DNA of 64,000 nucleotides. Origin: Micropterix aruncella. Its lineage: Eukaryota > Arthropoda > Insecta > Lepidoptera > Micropterigidae. The stretch covers positions 27,500,414 to 27,564,413 of the forward strand of contig OX155961.1 in NCBI GenBank assembly GCA_944548615.1, given 5' to 3'. The notes beneath the pieces were generated by a model. The model saw only the letters and a program-made list of their open reading frames with translations. It was not told where the DNA came from and did no database searches. How positions within the stretch are numbered: position 1 is the stretch's first letter; each line of letters begins with the position of its first letter. Positions 44,665 through 56,234 of the stretch are shown piece after piece. Made by a program: the position numbers and the translations under genes.

Positions 44665-45850
44665 ATGATTTCTTTATCGAAGAGGGAACAAAATTAAAAT
44701 GCATATAATGTTATACGACTTTAATTTCATTTATAAAAATGTTTTTATGAACTGCGTGAACTGCGTATCGAAACGTTGAATTTATCATATTCTGCACTTT
44801 TATGACTATATTAATTTTATATGATCATTGAGGGCTTATTACCACAAAAAGAAGTTTCATAATATCAAAAAATATGTAATCGTATAACCGTATAATATAT
44901 CTGCGGCAGAAGTGATGGCTGGAAGGGGGAAGGGGGAAAGGGGGGGGGGGAGGGGGAGGGGGAGTGCAAGCTATGTAATAAAGGGTATAGATGCTGAAAT
45001 ATATACATGAAGTTGTGTCAAAGATAATCTTTAAAAAAATATTATGATGTTCGAATTTAATTTTTTTGAGTAAATCGAATTTTCTTTACAATATTATTTT
45101 CATATATTTTATTATTAATGTGACATTTTTAAATATAGAATATAATTGACCCCAATTATTTTATTCTTTTGAACATGTGATTATTGTTTTACAGAATTTT
45201 AATTTTTATTTTTTACGCTTTTATTTCGTTTCACTCTATTAGCCTAAATATGTTTGAGTACTATTGCATTGTATATATTTGATGATGAATTGTATATCAT
45301 TGTTATGAGTAGCTATTTTGGATTGAGTAATAAAGAGTAATTTAATTAGAATTCTTTCATAGGTTACATAATTTATTTATATATTATGCATTTTATTGTG
45401 TAAATGTAAAATTCTCTAGAAATGCTAGCTCTGGAACGGGTATATACCAGTTGGGCGGCGCTGATAAAAATTGCTATGAAGAGCACACTCAGCTATTATA
45501 ATAATTTAGATAACTATCCTCTTATTATCTCTATTTAAAAAACTAATATTATTTCATCTCTTTTTTCGGAAAATTTCCTAATTATATTATCAATCATCTT
45601 AAGAAAATATGTAATAAATTAAAATACAGTAGACTGTGTTCTAGTGGAGTTGATAAACTCTAACAAATCTATATTTTTAACATGACAACCCTACAAAAAG
45701 AATTGCAATTTGTTCAAGGTTCATCTGCGTATGTTTTCCGTTTCTTTAATCCACCGTAACTTCTAAACGTTTGGACCGATTTAGAAGTGTGTAGTATTGT
45801 TAGAACTATTATGTTATCCTTATAGGATAATAGGGTGCCCTAGCTCTCCA
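44665..45850. other. Stretch without a recognised gene, with a G-run tract
   Basis: Mostly AT-rich. At 44922-44964 there is a G-rich tract (GGGGGAAGGGGGAAAGGGGG and following) with at least six G-runs, a strong G-quadruplex candidate. Nothing else identified. Confidence 0.45.
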
Positions 45851-45854
45851 AATA

Positions 45855-46075
45855 TCATGTAAGTAGTTAGCAAAATGTACCAATATCTAAAGTCAATAAA
45901 TTAACATAGGTATTTCATGTTTAGTGTCAAATGAAAATTCTATTTGAGCACATTCCGAAAATATATATTTATCTATATGGATAAATACGTAAACCACAAA
46001 TATTTCATAAAAAGCCGTAATGATTAAAATATAAAAGTTCACTTTCAGTAACGACAGTCGTGTTTTTTTTTTCTT
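45855..46075 (-). repeat. Dispersed repeat family R4, copy 2
   Basis: Reverse complement of 17815-18040: GTGTCAAATGAAA, TATATGGATAAATACGTAA, AAAAAGCCGTAAT and ACGACAGTCGTG. Confidence 0.65.
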
Positions 46076-46177
46076 TATAATATATTCATATCTGTAGTTC
46101 TACAAACAATGCTTTCTGCACCTTTATTAAATGCTAATATTGTAAAACTTAATTACGGATTTTTCTAAATGAATTAA

Positions 46178-46849
46178 CTCTTCTAGTAGCGGCATAATTT
46201 CATTGCAGACCGCGGAAATTTATTGGAATTCTTACACTATCGCCGCGTACGACAAAAAGTATTATAACTGGAACTACTATAGCAATCATATGAAAAATAA
46301 CTGTGCAATAATTGCATTAAAATTTTGTATATAGAATATTGAAATTTCATTTTGTAAAACAATTAAATAATTATGACTAAATATGAGAAATTCAAAAAAG
46401 TGAAAAAAAAACTCGGCATTTCTAATTTGTATTTGTCCTACGGAAGAATACGGAATCCTATTGAAAAAATGTAAATAGTATCTATATCTTCATTAGATTC
46501 GGTATCAAAGGTAATATTTCATTTTGCTTATTTACATACAAAAATATTTAGATATTAGCTCTTAAAGCCTATAAAAATTTTGATGTTTTCTCGAAAAAAA
46601 AAAGAATAATGTTTGGCAATGGATTTTTACCAGAAATATGCGCGAAATGACGCGCGGCCGTCTAAATTATTCTAGCGGCCGTCTGTGTATCTATGGTAAT
46701 AATGAGATATTTGGTATGGATTTCAAGATGCGTTCGAATTAGAAAATAATATTACTGTTCGCTCCGGGAGCAAACCGCCAATATTGGTCGTTACGTAGTC
46801 AACGGTGTTCTGATGTGCAACCAAATTTGGTCGTTACGAAGCCGAAGGA
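46178..46849 (-). mobile_element. piggyBac-type MITE, family PB-M, copy 2
   Basis: Flanked by TTAA on both sides (46174-46177 and 46850-46853). On minus it starts CCTTCGGCTTCGTAACGACC with a second TACGTAACGACCAA inside, as in copy 1. The other end has GCGGCATAATTTCAT, shared with copy 1. It is about 180 bp longer than copy 1, the extra lying around 46450-46690 with a duplicated GCGGCCGTCT. Confidence 0.85.
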
Positions 46850-47076
46850 TTAAAAAAAAAAATGTTCTGCGGGGGATACCGTTTATATGAGTGGCAAAGA
46901 CAATAGCTTTCGATAGTGACGATAAAACAAATTAATAAAATATAGATAGGATATTTTACCAAATTTATTTCTTGTGGTGACAAATTTCGAGTGTCTTATT
47001 TGATAAATTAAAAATGAGTTAAAATTTATTTATTAATTCATTCTTAAGTAAATCCTAATAATCTTTTATCAATAAC

Positions 47077-47260
47077 ATGGTTCGACCGTCCACGGAAGTA
47101 CTTAGGAGGTACTCAGCACTGGCAATAAGGAAAAGAGCATCCCTTATCAAGGCGCTGAGAAAGGCTCCGGTCGTTTACATAGAAATGGCGGCCTTCCTAC
47201 TTCCTTTCCGCCTGATTTACATAGCCGGCGACCGGGCATCTGTGGGTATACACACCTAGG
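47077..47260 (+). pseudogene. Possible R1/I-type LINE C-terminal relic
   Basis: The open frame contains ALRKAPVVYIEMAAFLLPFR followed by LIYIAGDRASVG. This resembles the 'AYRTVS.EAA.VLAG.PPL.LLA.ERA' segment that follows the RT domain in R1- and I-type insect LINEs. Only about 60 codons remain and the match is loose, so the assignment is tentative. The GC-rich 47260-47480 next to it has nothing recognisable. Confidence 0.35.
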
Positions 47261-47586
47261 GTATAGTTGTAAGAGTGTTTTGCCTATGCTCCGTGGAAGC
47301 TTTTTCCCGGCTGGGCTACGCTTTCTTATGTACCCACATAAATAAAAGATGGCGGGTAGTCGGTACAGTCAGACAAAAAATCTTAGGTCTTACGCACTGA
47401 GAAAAGGAAAACGATCTTCCTAACCGCAATAATGGCCAAACAGGTGCGGTGTTTCGCCATTAACCACAAATACTCCAATGGTCTTGGTTTAATATGTACA
47501 AAATACTGACTTTTACGTCTGAATATATTTTACAATGTCTACCATATGTTAATCAAATATTAACGAACAAGAGGTAAACGGGAATA

Positions 47587-48285
47587 TGCACTCCCACAAT
47601 ACACTCAGACGTGATGATGCTATCCTTCCCTACGTACGCCTTACGCAGACACCAAAGTCCTTATTTGGATATTTGAGCTATAAGCTATTTAAATAGCTAC
47701 CACTCTCCATAAGAAAGATGGAAACAAAGGCATTTAAAAGATTTATTAAACAAAAGCTGCAATCCACACATGCTTTCTATACGCTGGGTGATTTTTTTGA
47801 GCATGCAAATTCTTTTAAATGGGAATAACATTAATATGTAACTTTCAGGTTCCTCATTTTAGTTTTTATTTTTTAATAATAATATTATGAATTTAATATT
47901 TCATATGTAAATTACAATGTTTAGTACGCTACATACCTGACCATATACGTACGTTGTTTTTTTTACCATTTTTTTTAATACTGTCTATTGTGTGATTATT
48001 TTTTGTATAGAGTGCCTAAGATGACTATTATTATTCTTAAAATAATTATTTATTTTATATGTATTCATACCTGTCAGCTGTATTTTTTATTTTATTTGTC
48101 TGCCGTGCAAAGCCGACTTTAGTCAACTCTATTGCCAAATTAATATTTCTGCTTTAATAGCTTTATATCTACATGCATTAATATATTACTAGAAACTGAC
48201 GAATTCTATTATGCGATAATTTGCTTAAATTCATGCTTTAATTGTATATTCTGAATGAATAAATTGAATACTGAATACTGGTCAC
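47587..48285 (+). pseudogene. LINE 3' end: RT C-terminal tail plus 3' UTR
   Basis: The reading frame from 47587 to a stop at 47827-47829 encodes MHSHNTLRRDDAILPYVRLT, then YLSYKLFK, an in-frame stop, then IRKMETKAFKRFIKQKLQST and HAFYTLGDFFEHANSF. This is the 'YN.LP..I+....FK..LK..L...AFY...EF' tail of CR1/jockey-like RTs. The 3' UTR ends at 48255-48285 in AATTGAATACTGAATACTGG, a short tandem tail. Confidence 0.7.
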
Positions 48286-48289
48286 CTCC

Positions 48290-48800
48290 AATTGTTAACT
48301 CAGTTCGATGAATTGAGCAAAAAAATAGGTAGGGCCACGTTCGCTATTAAAAAAAATGTTGTACTGCTTTGATGCCGCAAAGTCCTTATACTTTGCCTAT
48401 TTCCATTCCTTAATAATTTATGGTCTTATGTTCTGGGGAATGTGGCAAATTCAGTAAAAAACATTAGACTACAAAAAGAGCGATTCGCAATTTATTTACC
48501 ATATCATCGCTTCTTGCAGGCCGTATTTCATTGAATCTGTTATCATGACAAAGTTTCTTATATTTATTTATTTTTGATTTTGACAGCGTATATCTATGAG
48601 AAAATGAGAGAAACACTTAAGAATCCGTCGGAAAATGAATATCACCATTTAATTGGTGTTAAAGGAATGCTACTCAAGAAGAAAACCCACACCATGGAAA
48701 CAGCGTCCCCACCAGGAAACATACCTTCTCATGTCCAAAATATAAAGATTAAAAAGTCAATATTAATAGTGCGAGTATACCAGATGTTTATTAATTAGTA
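48290..48800 (+). pseudogene. Second LINE RT C-terminal relic
   Basis: Across frameshifts: LSKKIGRATFAIKKN, FHSLIIYGLMFWG, VKNIRLQKERFAIYL, SCRPYFIESVIMT and AYIYEKM. These match in order 'L..K...A..A+++', 'YF.S.L.YG...WG', 'I..LQKRA+R.I', 'SCRP.FK...ILT' and 'LYIYE', the same region present intact in the LINE at 37060-38120 but more decayed. It directly follows the tail of the relic at 47587-48285. Confidence 0.7.
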
Positions 48801-48804
48801 ATAT

Positions 48805-49195
48805 AATTAAGTAAATATATTTATTCAAAAACTTTGCTTTAAATTTGAATGAGTGTAATTAGAAAATAATTCGATGTTTTCTGTATTAAGATTTTTCTAC
48901 CTTTTTTTTAATAAAATGATTTATGCAATGATTTGAATTTTAAAACTTGATATCTTTTTACCATTACAACACTTAATATTTACCTATCGATATAACTTCA
49001 AAGCTTAAGACGATTAAAAATATTGTTAAAAGGTAAAGTATGATATTTAAATTATGAAACATGCAATTTAAAATTGGGGTCATAATGACCCAACGTCGAA
49101 AAATTCTTATTACCATGCTTTTATTACCTTTATTAATATGTATCAATCTATCAATTAACGTAATCTTGCTAGTCAAATTTCAAAGACTCTTGATG
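48805..49195. other. Stretch without a recognised gene
   Basis: AT-rich, nothing identified. Confidence 0.4.
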
Positions 49196-49199
49196 GTTA

Positions 49200-49665
49200 T
49201 GTGTATAGTCCTGATCACAATACAATAATATGGTACCATCGAGCTGATCTGATGATGGAGGCAAAAGGTAATCATAGGAACTGGTTAACGAAACAAATAT
49301 TCGAGACGTGTTTGGGCTTCTTGGAATCAGCTTAAGGCTTGATCCTGGAGGTCATGAATGATTTGCAGGATCTGTTGATGGTACCCGAAGGATGGCAATG
49401 GAATTCAATAACAAAACATGTATGTTAGGTTTGTTGGAATCGGCTTGAGATGTATTCTGGTAATAAAGGATTTCCAGGGTCTAGTAATGGAGCCGGAAGG
49501 TTACTTAAGAATTCTATTACGGAACAACATATCTTAGCCTTGTTTGGGCTTTTAGCACCGTCTTGAGATGTAGGTACTCTGTTCATGAATTGTTTCCAAG
49601 GTCTGATGACGGAGCCGGAAGGTAGGCACTGGAACTTAATAAAGACTGGCAAAAGTACAGAAAAG
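49200..49665. repeat. Tandem repeat, ~120-bp period, about four units (family T1)
   Basis: The phrase GGTCTGATGATGGAGCCGGAAGG (varied) recurs near 49242, 49368, 49477 and 49598, with shared CTTGAGATGTA and TGTTTGGGCTT parts between. It is the same family as 50540-50850. The minus strand is open for 75 codons across the last units. Confidence 0.75.
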
Positions 49666-50369
49666 CTACTTGTACCTTAGCATTTAATTCTATAGTCTAC
49701 TCCCTACAAAATTTAAACAGCTGGAGGACATAAAATTAAAAAAAAACATCAAGGAGATGCTGATAGGCCACCCTTTCTATAATCTGGCCGAATTTGAGGG
49801 CCATGATTTTTCAAATATTGTGCCCATTTAAATTACTTAAAAAAGTAGAGCCTTATTGTCTGATTATTTTATATGGTCTTTTATCTGTACTTTTAGTTTA
49901 AAATGCATAACGTAGATTTAATTTGATTATTTAACATTTTACTGACAATTTAAATATTACGATGAATAATTTTACTACGTATGTTTTCGAATTACTAACT
50001 ACTTCAAATATTAGGCTTCTATTTTGATTATTTATATTTATAGTTTGATAATCTAGTAGTTAATTCTTGACTACCTATGTATGTTCAGTAAAGAGTAGTA
50101 ACGAAACTTACTACCTAACCCAATTATTTTGACACGTCCAAGAGCGGTCTTTAGTCGTCAATTGGATACGACGAAAATGTAATGTAATGTAACGTAACGA
50201 AACAATGAATGCTTAACGTGTTTAGGTTCTTTGGACTCGTCTTGAGATGTACTCTAATTACGAATAATAAGATTATGATTGACTAAATGATAACAGACTC
50301 AAAGTAATTTTTAGTCTTATAACGTTTTGTGATAAGACTATAAAGTAAAAAATAAAATAATATTTTAAA

Positions 50370-50896
50370 AAACAAAAAACACGCTTTTGTAAGTACTGCA
50401 TTAGAAAGCAAAAAAAAATAACCACTCTGTTATCAACTTTTTAACACGCTTTTATTAGGTCGACCTGTATGTAACTATGTAATGGAATCTAAGGTAACTA
50501 ATTTAACCATCTTCCAAGAATCATAGCGTCATGAAAATTGGCAGCTGTATGTAGTTCTGATGACAATACGATAATATGGTACTGTCGAACTGATCTGATG
50601 ATGGAGTCGGAAGATATGAACTGGAACTTCATGATGGAACATCGTATCATAGCTGTGTTTGGACTTGTTAGAAAAGTCTTGGAATGAACTTTGACCAGGA
50701 ATAGGTTTCAAGGTCTGATGATGAGTCCGGAAGGTAGGCACTGGCATTCCATGATGGAATATCGTATCATAGCCGTGTTTGGACTTGTTAGAAAGGTCTT
50801 GCAATGAACGTTGACCACGATTAAGTTTCAAGGTCTGATGATGAAGCCGGATTTTTTGGTGTTTACGTGCATAAAAGCGTGTTTTTAGTGTTTTTT
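50370..50896. repeat. Composite repeat with inverted ends enclosing T1 tandem units
   Basis: The left boundary is AAAAAACACGCTTTTGT and the right boundary ATAAAAGCGTGTTTTTAGTG, its inverted partner. Inside is AACACGCTTTTATTAGGTCG, then T1 units at about 50590, 50711 and 50830 (period ~120 bp). The minus strand is open for 100 codons and shows a 41-residue repeat (FQDFSNKSKHSYDTMFHH and variants). This reflects a period divisible by three and is not evidence of a gene. Confidence 0.7.
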
Positions 50897-50899
50897 AAA

Positions 50900-51595
50900 A
50901 ACTATTAATTTATTACCCAGTAAGGGACTTGGTATAAGCCATGTTTGTAATTAACTATATTATATGAGTGTATAAGTGTGTGGCGCTTTTTCTTCAAATC
51001 ATCATAATGCTTCTCAGTGAAATGTTTCCAAAAAGCATTGCTATGAAATATTATGTAACTAAACAAAAGCTGGAAAAAGCGACCAACACTTTTACCCAAA
51101 AATAATACAGTTAATTACAAACAAGGCTCAAACTAAGTCCCTTAAAGGGTAAACGGTCGTAAAAGAACAATAATTATATTTGAATTTTTAGTGCAGTTTT
51201 TACAACAGCGTGTTTTTTACATTTTGTGCCTGCCATGAAAGGTGTACATCGATAAATACACATAGATTGTAACCTATTTTTTAAATTTCGAAATTTTGTG
51301 TGCCTTTTTATAAAAATGCAGGAATTATTGTATGAAATACATATATTTACTTAATCGACATTTTTGGTTTATGCATGTGCTTGTTGCGCTTTTTGTTATG
51401 TTATTAACATTTCATTTATTTGGACGCAAGATACTCACGCAAGCATCGCACACAAAACATCGGTATGTTTGACAGATCTCTCTAAGGGCCGGTTAATGAA
51501 TAACTGGCCGGGGCTCGGTTAAGAAAATTAGCTGATATTAACTTAATGGCGCATGATAAAAAAGTTTTTTGGACTTAACCATGGCCAGTGCTGCT
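50900..51595. other. Stretch without a recognised gene
   Basis: AT-rich, nothing identified. Confidence 0.4.
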
Positions 51596-51599
51596 AGTC

Positions 51600-52015
51600 A
51601 TGAGGGTGCGAGTCGCTCTATGTTACATCTAAGTTCGAACGGAAGTTTCATCGGTCGTACGTGTGCTCCGCGCCATCTGGCTAGACGCTCGCCTGCGGAG
51701 TGACACAATCTCCCTGCTCCCCCCCCCTCCCCTTCTGCACATCCTCCTCCCACCCCTCCTCTGCTCGCCTGCGAAGCCTCCCGACTGGCCACGCCCACAC
51801 GGCGACGTCACACGCCCAGCGCGACAAATCCCACCAATGGCGACGCCCGAAAAACCGCCGGTTTTTTGTGTGACGTCACGAGGCGCCGCACTCGGCCATT
51901 GGACCGTCTGCTCAGCGCGGGGACATTTTCTATACAGACGTCTCGCTGTCCTTTGTCCTCCCCTTAGTTACGGCAGAGACAGCCTTCATCTACACTCTCC
52001 TCACTCCAAGATGAA
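51600..52015 (+). promoter_or_regulatory. CpG-rich promoter-like island with CRE and CCAAT motifs
   Basis: A sharp GC rise. It contains ACGTCACACGCC (half CRE), a full CRE palindrome GTGACGTCAC (about 51878), CCACGCCC (GC/KLF-like box), and CCAATGG and its inverse CCATTGGAC (CCAAT-type) at about 51833 and 51895. Pyrimidine-rich runs occur at 51718-51775. This combination is usual for a housekeeping-type promoter or first exon. A 151-codon plus frame (51663-52118) overlaps but is proline/leucine-rich low complexity, and frames on the other strand also stay open, so it is not called as a gene. Either strand could be transcribed. Confidence 0.45.
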
Positions 52016-52139
52016 AAAAGATAAAATACTGTGGATACCTCATGTTGTAGGTATAGGTCGCGCCAAACTTCTTGGCCCATCAAACACATGCCTAAGTTGG
52101 AGTGTTATTATAACCTAATAAACAAGCTCTCATTAATAT

Positions 52140-52775
52140 TAATATTTCAGGCTGTTATTGAATGAACGAATGATTTTTTTATGGTCGATTATGGTGCATA
52201 CGGTGGAATAATATCTGCTTCCGTCTGAAAATCCCATACAGTTCATCTAACTATTTCAATTTATGCAAGAAATTTCATATCCTCCCCTTAAGCGGCGTGA
52301 AACCGCGGACTTAACCTTTTTGCTAAAAATTACCTCCAATAATATTAACTGTCCTGACTTACTAAATAAAATTAATCTCCATGTTCCTTCCAAACTCAAT
52401 AGATTTAACCCTGCTCTTCATGTTCCTCATGCTGGTACCAACTATTGGCAAAATGCATTTCTGTGGCGAACAAGTGTCAATTTCAATGACATGATTAAAC
52501 GCTTTGACTTTGATCTATTCTGTACGAGTGTTAACTCAGCTAGGCAGCGGCTGAACAGTGAATTTTTTAGCATTAATTGTTGAATAATTTTTTATGCATT
52601 CTTAATCGATAGCTTTAATTGAAAGATCACATATGTTTCTACAACGTTATTTAAACGTGAAAACCTTTAATTGGCTCTCTGCTATGTTACTCCGGCAGTG
52701 TTAAATTATAATTAGCTGTTGGTTTTCCTGAAAATAAATAAATCAATCAATAAATAAATAAATAAATAATATATT
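52140..52775 (+). pseudogene. Non-LTR RT C-terminal relic with (AAAT)n tail
   Basis: The open frame 52263-52583 gives PPLKRRETADLTFLLKITSN, then LLNKINLHVPSKLNRF, then NFNDMIKRFDFDLFCTSV. It is the same region and layout as the relic at 29240-29656 ('+RR...D..FL..I..G....P.LL..I.L.VP....R'). The 3' UTR ends in AATAAATAAATAAATAAATA at about 52733-52770. The copy is 5'-truncated soon after the promoter-like island. Confidence 0.72.
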
Positions 52776-53239
52776 TTCAGTGAGGTCGCATAATCAAGGT
52801 GTATCAATAAATGATATGTCCAGAAAACGAGTATAAGAGATATCCTGAGAATATCTTTAATTGAAAGCGTTTGTACTTTTATTACAAAGCTTTGTCTATT
52901 TTCTGTTTCAATTTTTAATTTTGAGTTTTTTAATAACTTTTTTTGTATTGAGAGCTGCAAATAAATGTTTTAATTACTTTATTTATTTATCTACTAATTG
53001 GGTTTACAATATTGTCATTTTAAGATGGAATTTAAAGAAAAGGTAATAATTAAATTATAATAAATACCTAAAATTCTTAAGTATAAAGCAAAGATAAATT
53101 AATTTCACTAAATTTCGATAAACAATGATTCATATGTCACTTAAATGTAATGTGTTAGATCAGTGGTTCTCAAACGCCCCCCTTTTGGGCGCTGGTGGCC
53201 TAGAGGGGGGGGGGGGAGGGGGAGAAAAAGGGCCCAGAA

Positions 53240-53369
53240 AAAACTGCTTACTAAAAAGAGAAATCGTTTGCATGTTACCGAACGCGGCGACTTGCGGCTG
53301 TTTTTGAGTAAATTCGAACCTGATATCAACAAACTTGTTAAAAATTATCAGATTCATCCTTCGCATTAG
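53240..53369 (+). pseudogene. hAT transposase C-terminal remnant
   Basis: The plus frame ending at the stop 53367-53369 reads NRLHVTERGDLRLFLSKFEP followed by DINKLVKNYQIHPSH. 'RDLRL.L....EPDI..LV...Q.HPSH-stop' is the usual C-terminus of Buster/ZBED5-like hAT transposases and their domesticated relatives. A G-rich stretch (53201-53222) joins it directly to the left terminal repeat, so all N-terminal and catalytic regions have been deleted. Non-functional. Confidence 0.75.
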
Positions 53370-53429
53370 ATTTGTTTAAAAATTAAAATAGATTATGTTT
53401 GTTTTAATTTGAATAAAAGATACTCTTAA

Positions 53430-53735
53430 CCCGTTGAGTATGAGTCAACCAAATCTGGTCGCGAAACAATTATCCGTTGAGTACGAGTCGACCAAATCTG
53501 GTCGCGCGTTTTTTTCACTTCTTCGACGTTCTCATATTTATTCATAATTATCTAATTGTTTTACAAAATGATATTTCAATATTCTATATTCGAAATTTCA
53601 ATGCAATCATTGTGCAGTTGTTCTTTTTATGATTGGTGTAGTAGTTTCGTAGTTATAGTACTTTAAGGTCGATGTCGCCGAAAATCCTGCAAAAGAGACA
53701 GATGCATCCATGAAAATACCCATTTACTCCAAGGG
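53430..53735 (+). mobile_element. piggyBac-type MITE, family PB-M, copy 3 (nested in hAT)
   Basis: TTAA on both sides (53426-53429 and 53736-53739). It starts CCCGTTGAGTATGAGTC with two copies of AACCAAATCTGGTCGCG-like subterminal repeat and ends CCAAGGG. It shares the TCATATTTATTCATAATTA / CAATATTCTATAT interior with copies 1 and 2 but is only 306 bp. Confidence 0.88.
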
Positions 53736-53874
53736 TTAATATTATAAAGTTGCGTTTTAATTGCTCCCACTGGTAAGTGTCATTTTGGTTTTTAAGATGT
53801 TGTAAAGAAAAAAAAATGATTTTCAAGGTAGCGTTAGACGAAATAAGTTTGAGAAACACTGTGTTAGATAATAA

Positions 53875-56225
53875 CATTTAAAAACGATACAAATATAAAA
53901 AGTCATTGTGATACAATTAATTAATAAAAAATATTTATTTAATTATAAAATAAAAATAAAGTATTATTATTTAAACATCAATAAAGATTAATTGCACTCA
54001 TATAATTAACATCTGGAATTATTTAAATGTAAAAAAACTGTTACGTTACATATTACATTCCTAATCATAATTAAGATAACATTAGCCATAGTTCCTTGAA
54101 TTCGACATATGCATCTATGGCTTAAAAAGACATTTTAATTTCTGTCACGAATCCGTCCGGTGTTTCCCAAGGCTTTTATCGGGGACCTCTACTGTTCCAT
54201 GACACCAGTAATTGTATATCAAATATTATAATTATATAGACTAAATGGCAAAGTATACGTGACAGTAAAGAAAGAGACTGACTGCTTGGGTATTCAACGG
54301 ATCTCGTGACGCTTCACCGGATATTTTTAGCGGAACTAGAATAAGTAATCGAAGGAAAAGTATCGATACTTTGGTATCGAGTAATAACGATAACGATTGC
54401 CCAACTGCAAAGAAGGATTCGGCAATCGTTCTGCTACGGCGAAATACAGATTTTTGATTTGTACTATTTGTCTCCGTCCCGAATAGCAGAATAACTTTTA
54501 AAATCACTGGAAAATTACCGAAAAAACAAAATTTAAAAAAAAACATTTTCCAATAAAAATATAAATCCTTGTTTTTCTCATGGTCAGTTATACGTGGCAT
54601 GTTCACGTGTCGACAAATAATCCTCTTTGTTTGTTCTTGTATTGCTGACACACGATTGATATACTTAATTTTTGTACTTTTATATTTATTTTTGTGTTAT
54701 TATCTAAAGTAGTGAACTTAATATTTATTTTGTATTCATTGTATTACTTTCGTAAAATCATAAATTAAGTTCAGCTAATCTGCAACACGACATTCATTGA
54801 CTGTTAGGCGTTACGAATTTCGCCGGGTCAGCTAGCATAGAAATAAAAGTAACTTAAAGAACAGAAATCCTAAAAGCATAAATACTAATATATTCACAAG
54901 TAACCGCTTTTATTTCAACCCTCAACCGGTGAGGTCTTTTTTTGCAATGTTAGGCTAGGTTAAAGATACACAGTATTTTTCTCGGCCCTGTTTCTTGGCG
55001 ACTGATTGAAAGTTAGTAAATACCAATAGAAGAACAAAACGCGAGTTTTAATTATTAGCATTGAATAAATATACTAATATAGCATTGATAAATATAAAAA
55101 AGCTTTTTTACAATGGTATTTAGGGAATTATAGGTGTACATAAAAAAAAAATTGCTAAACTATCTGATAATATTAAATCACTGTCCACTATTCATTATAT
55201 TTTCAAATAAAACAGTTGTTACTTCGATATAATTCTTTGCTCTTCTCAATATTTTATTCAGAATACCCAGGAAGTGCCCTCTAGTTCCTGTACCTCAATT
55301 GCTTTTCCAAATTCTATATGATTCCCGTGGAAAGTATTTCTGCAGTTTCAAATGATGAAAACAAAAACCGCCGTAAAATACCGTAATTGCCAAAATCACA
55401 AATAAATTAAAATGACATGCCGCTTATAGTACTTCCGGACACTTTAATATCAATTTAGTTTGAAGGTTGAACCGGAAAGGATACAAGCATAACCTAAACC
55501 TTATGGTGGCAGTGGCATATCAATATTTTACCCGGGCAACATTTACCCTACCTCACCAATCACGGGTTAATTTAGTCATAGAACAGCTCTTATTTTCTCT
55601 AAGGCTTCCAAACGAGTTACCAAACTATTCAGCTTGTTCTTGTTGTGTGATTTGATCCAAGATGACCTGCTAAGATCACTGTTGTCTCATTGCAAGGATA
55701 AGCCGCTGGTGAAGGGGGGTGGTAAGCGGATGGAGCAACGTTTCGAGGGGGGATGGAAGAGAATATCGACCCGAGACGCAGCCTCCACCCAACAGGCGGC
55801 GGATGTCGAGGTGGTGGAGTACCCCCCCCCCCCTCCTCCATCCTCCCACTAGCGACGGCGACTGCGGCTGTCTTTGCAGAGACCTCCTGTACTATGTGAC
55901 CATATGTGGGTATGTAGATACAGCACTACTGAACAATGACGCCAGTGTAAAGTTTACATTTTCTAAGTATACTCGTATAGTAAGATAAAGAAGAAATATT
56001 CAAAATGAAAATAAACTAATAAAAAAATTGATGACATTGGCAAGAATCGACTTTTATATTTTTAGCCGACTTCAAAAAAAGGAGGAGTTTATCACTTCGG
56101 TTGTATCTTTTTTCTTTTTTTTAATGTTTATTAACTCAGCTATTTATAAACCGATTTGGAAAATTCTTTTTTTATTTGAAAGAATATACTTACATATTGG
56201 TCTCATTTTTATCAAAATTCTGTTC
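53875..56225. other. Long stretch without a recognised gene
   Basis: Mostly AT-rich. The longest minus frame is 136 codons (54241-54651), with no recognisable domain. TTTCGCCGGGTCAGCTAGC at 54819 resembles the 3' end phrase of lepidopteran RTE-like repeats. 55680-55860 is GC-rich with a C-run at 55820. Confidence 0.4.
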
Positions 56226-56234
56226 TGATGATAG

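Larger units (their letters stand above)
53161..53861 (+). mobile_element. hAT-type deletion derivative with 8-bp target duplication
   Basis: The left end is CAGTGGTTCTCAAAC and the right end GTTTGAGAAACACTG (one mismatch). Both flanks carry TGTTAGAT (53153-53160 and 53862-53869), the 8-bp duplication typical of hAT elements. The interior keeps only the C-terminal end of a transposase and is further interrupted by a piggyBac MITE at 53430-53735. Without that MITE and one TTAA the element is about 390 bp. Confidence 0.92.

Noticed and set aside
44265..44668. Overlapping frames of 115 (minus) and 109 (plus) codons
   Set aside because: Mutually antisense, cross a (CA)n run and GC-rich blocks, no domain in either.
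51663..52118. 151-codon plus-strand frame in the GC-rich island
   Set aside because: Proline/leucine-rich low complexity from C-runs, other frames and the opposite strand are also open, no known domain. High GC lowers stop frequency, so length alone is weak.
54241..54651. 136-codon minus-strand frame
   Set aside because: No recognisable motif, hydrophobic AT-rich composition, no splice or promoter context, isolated. A protein search would decide; without it I do not call a gene.
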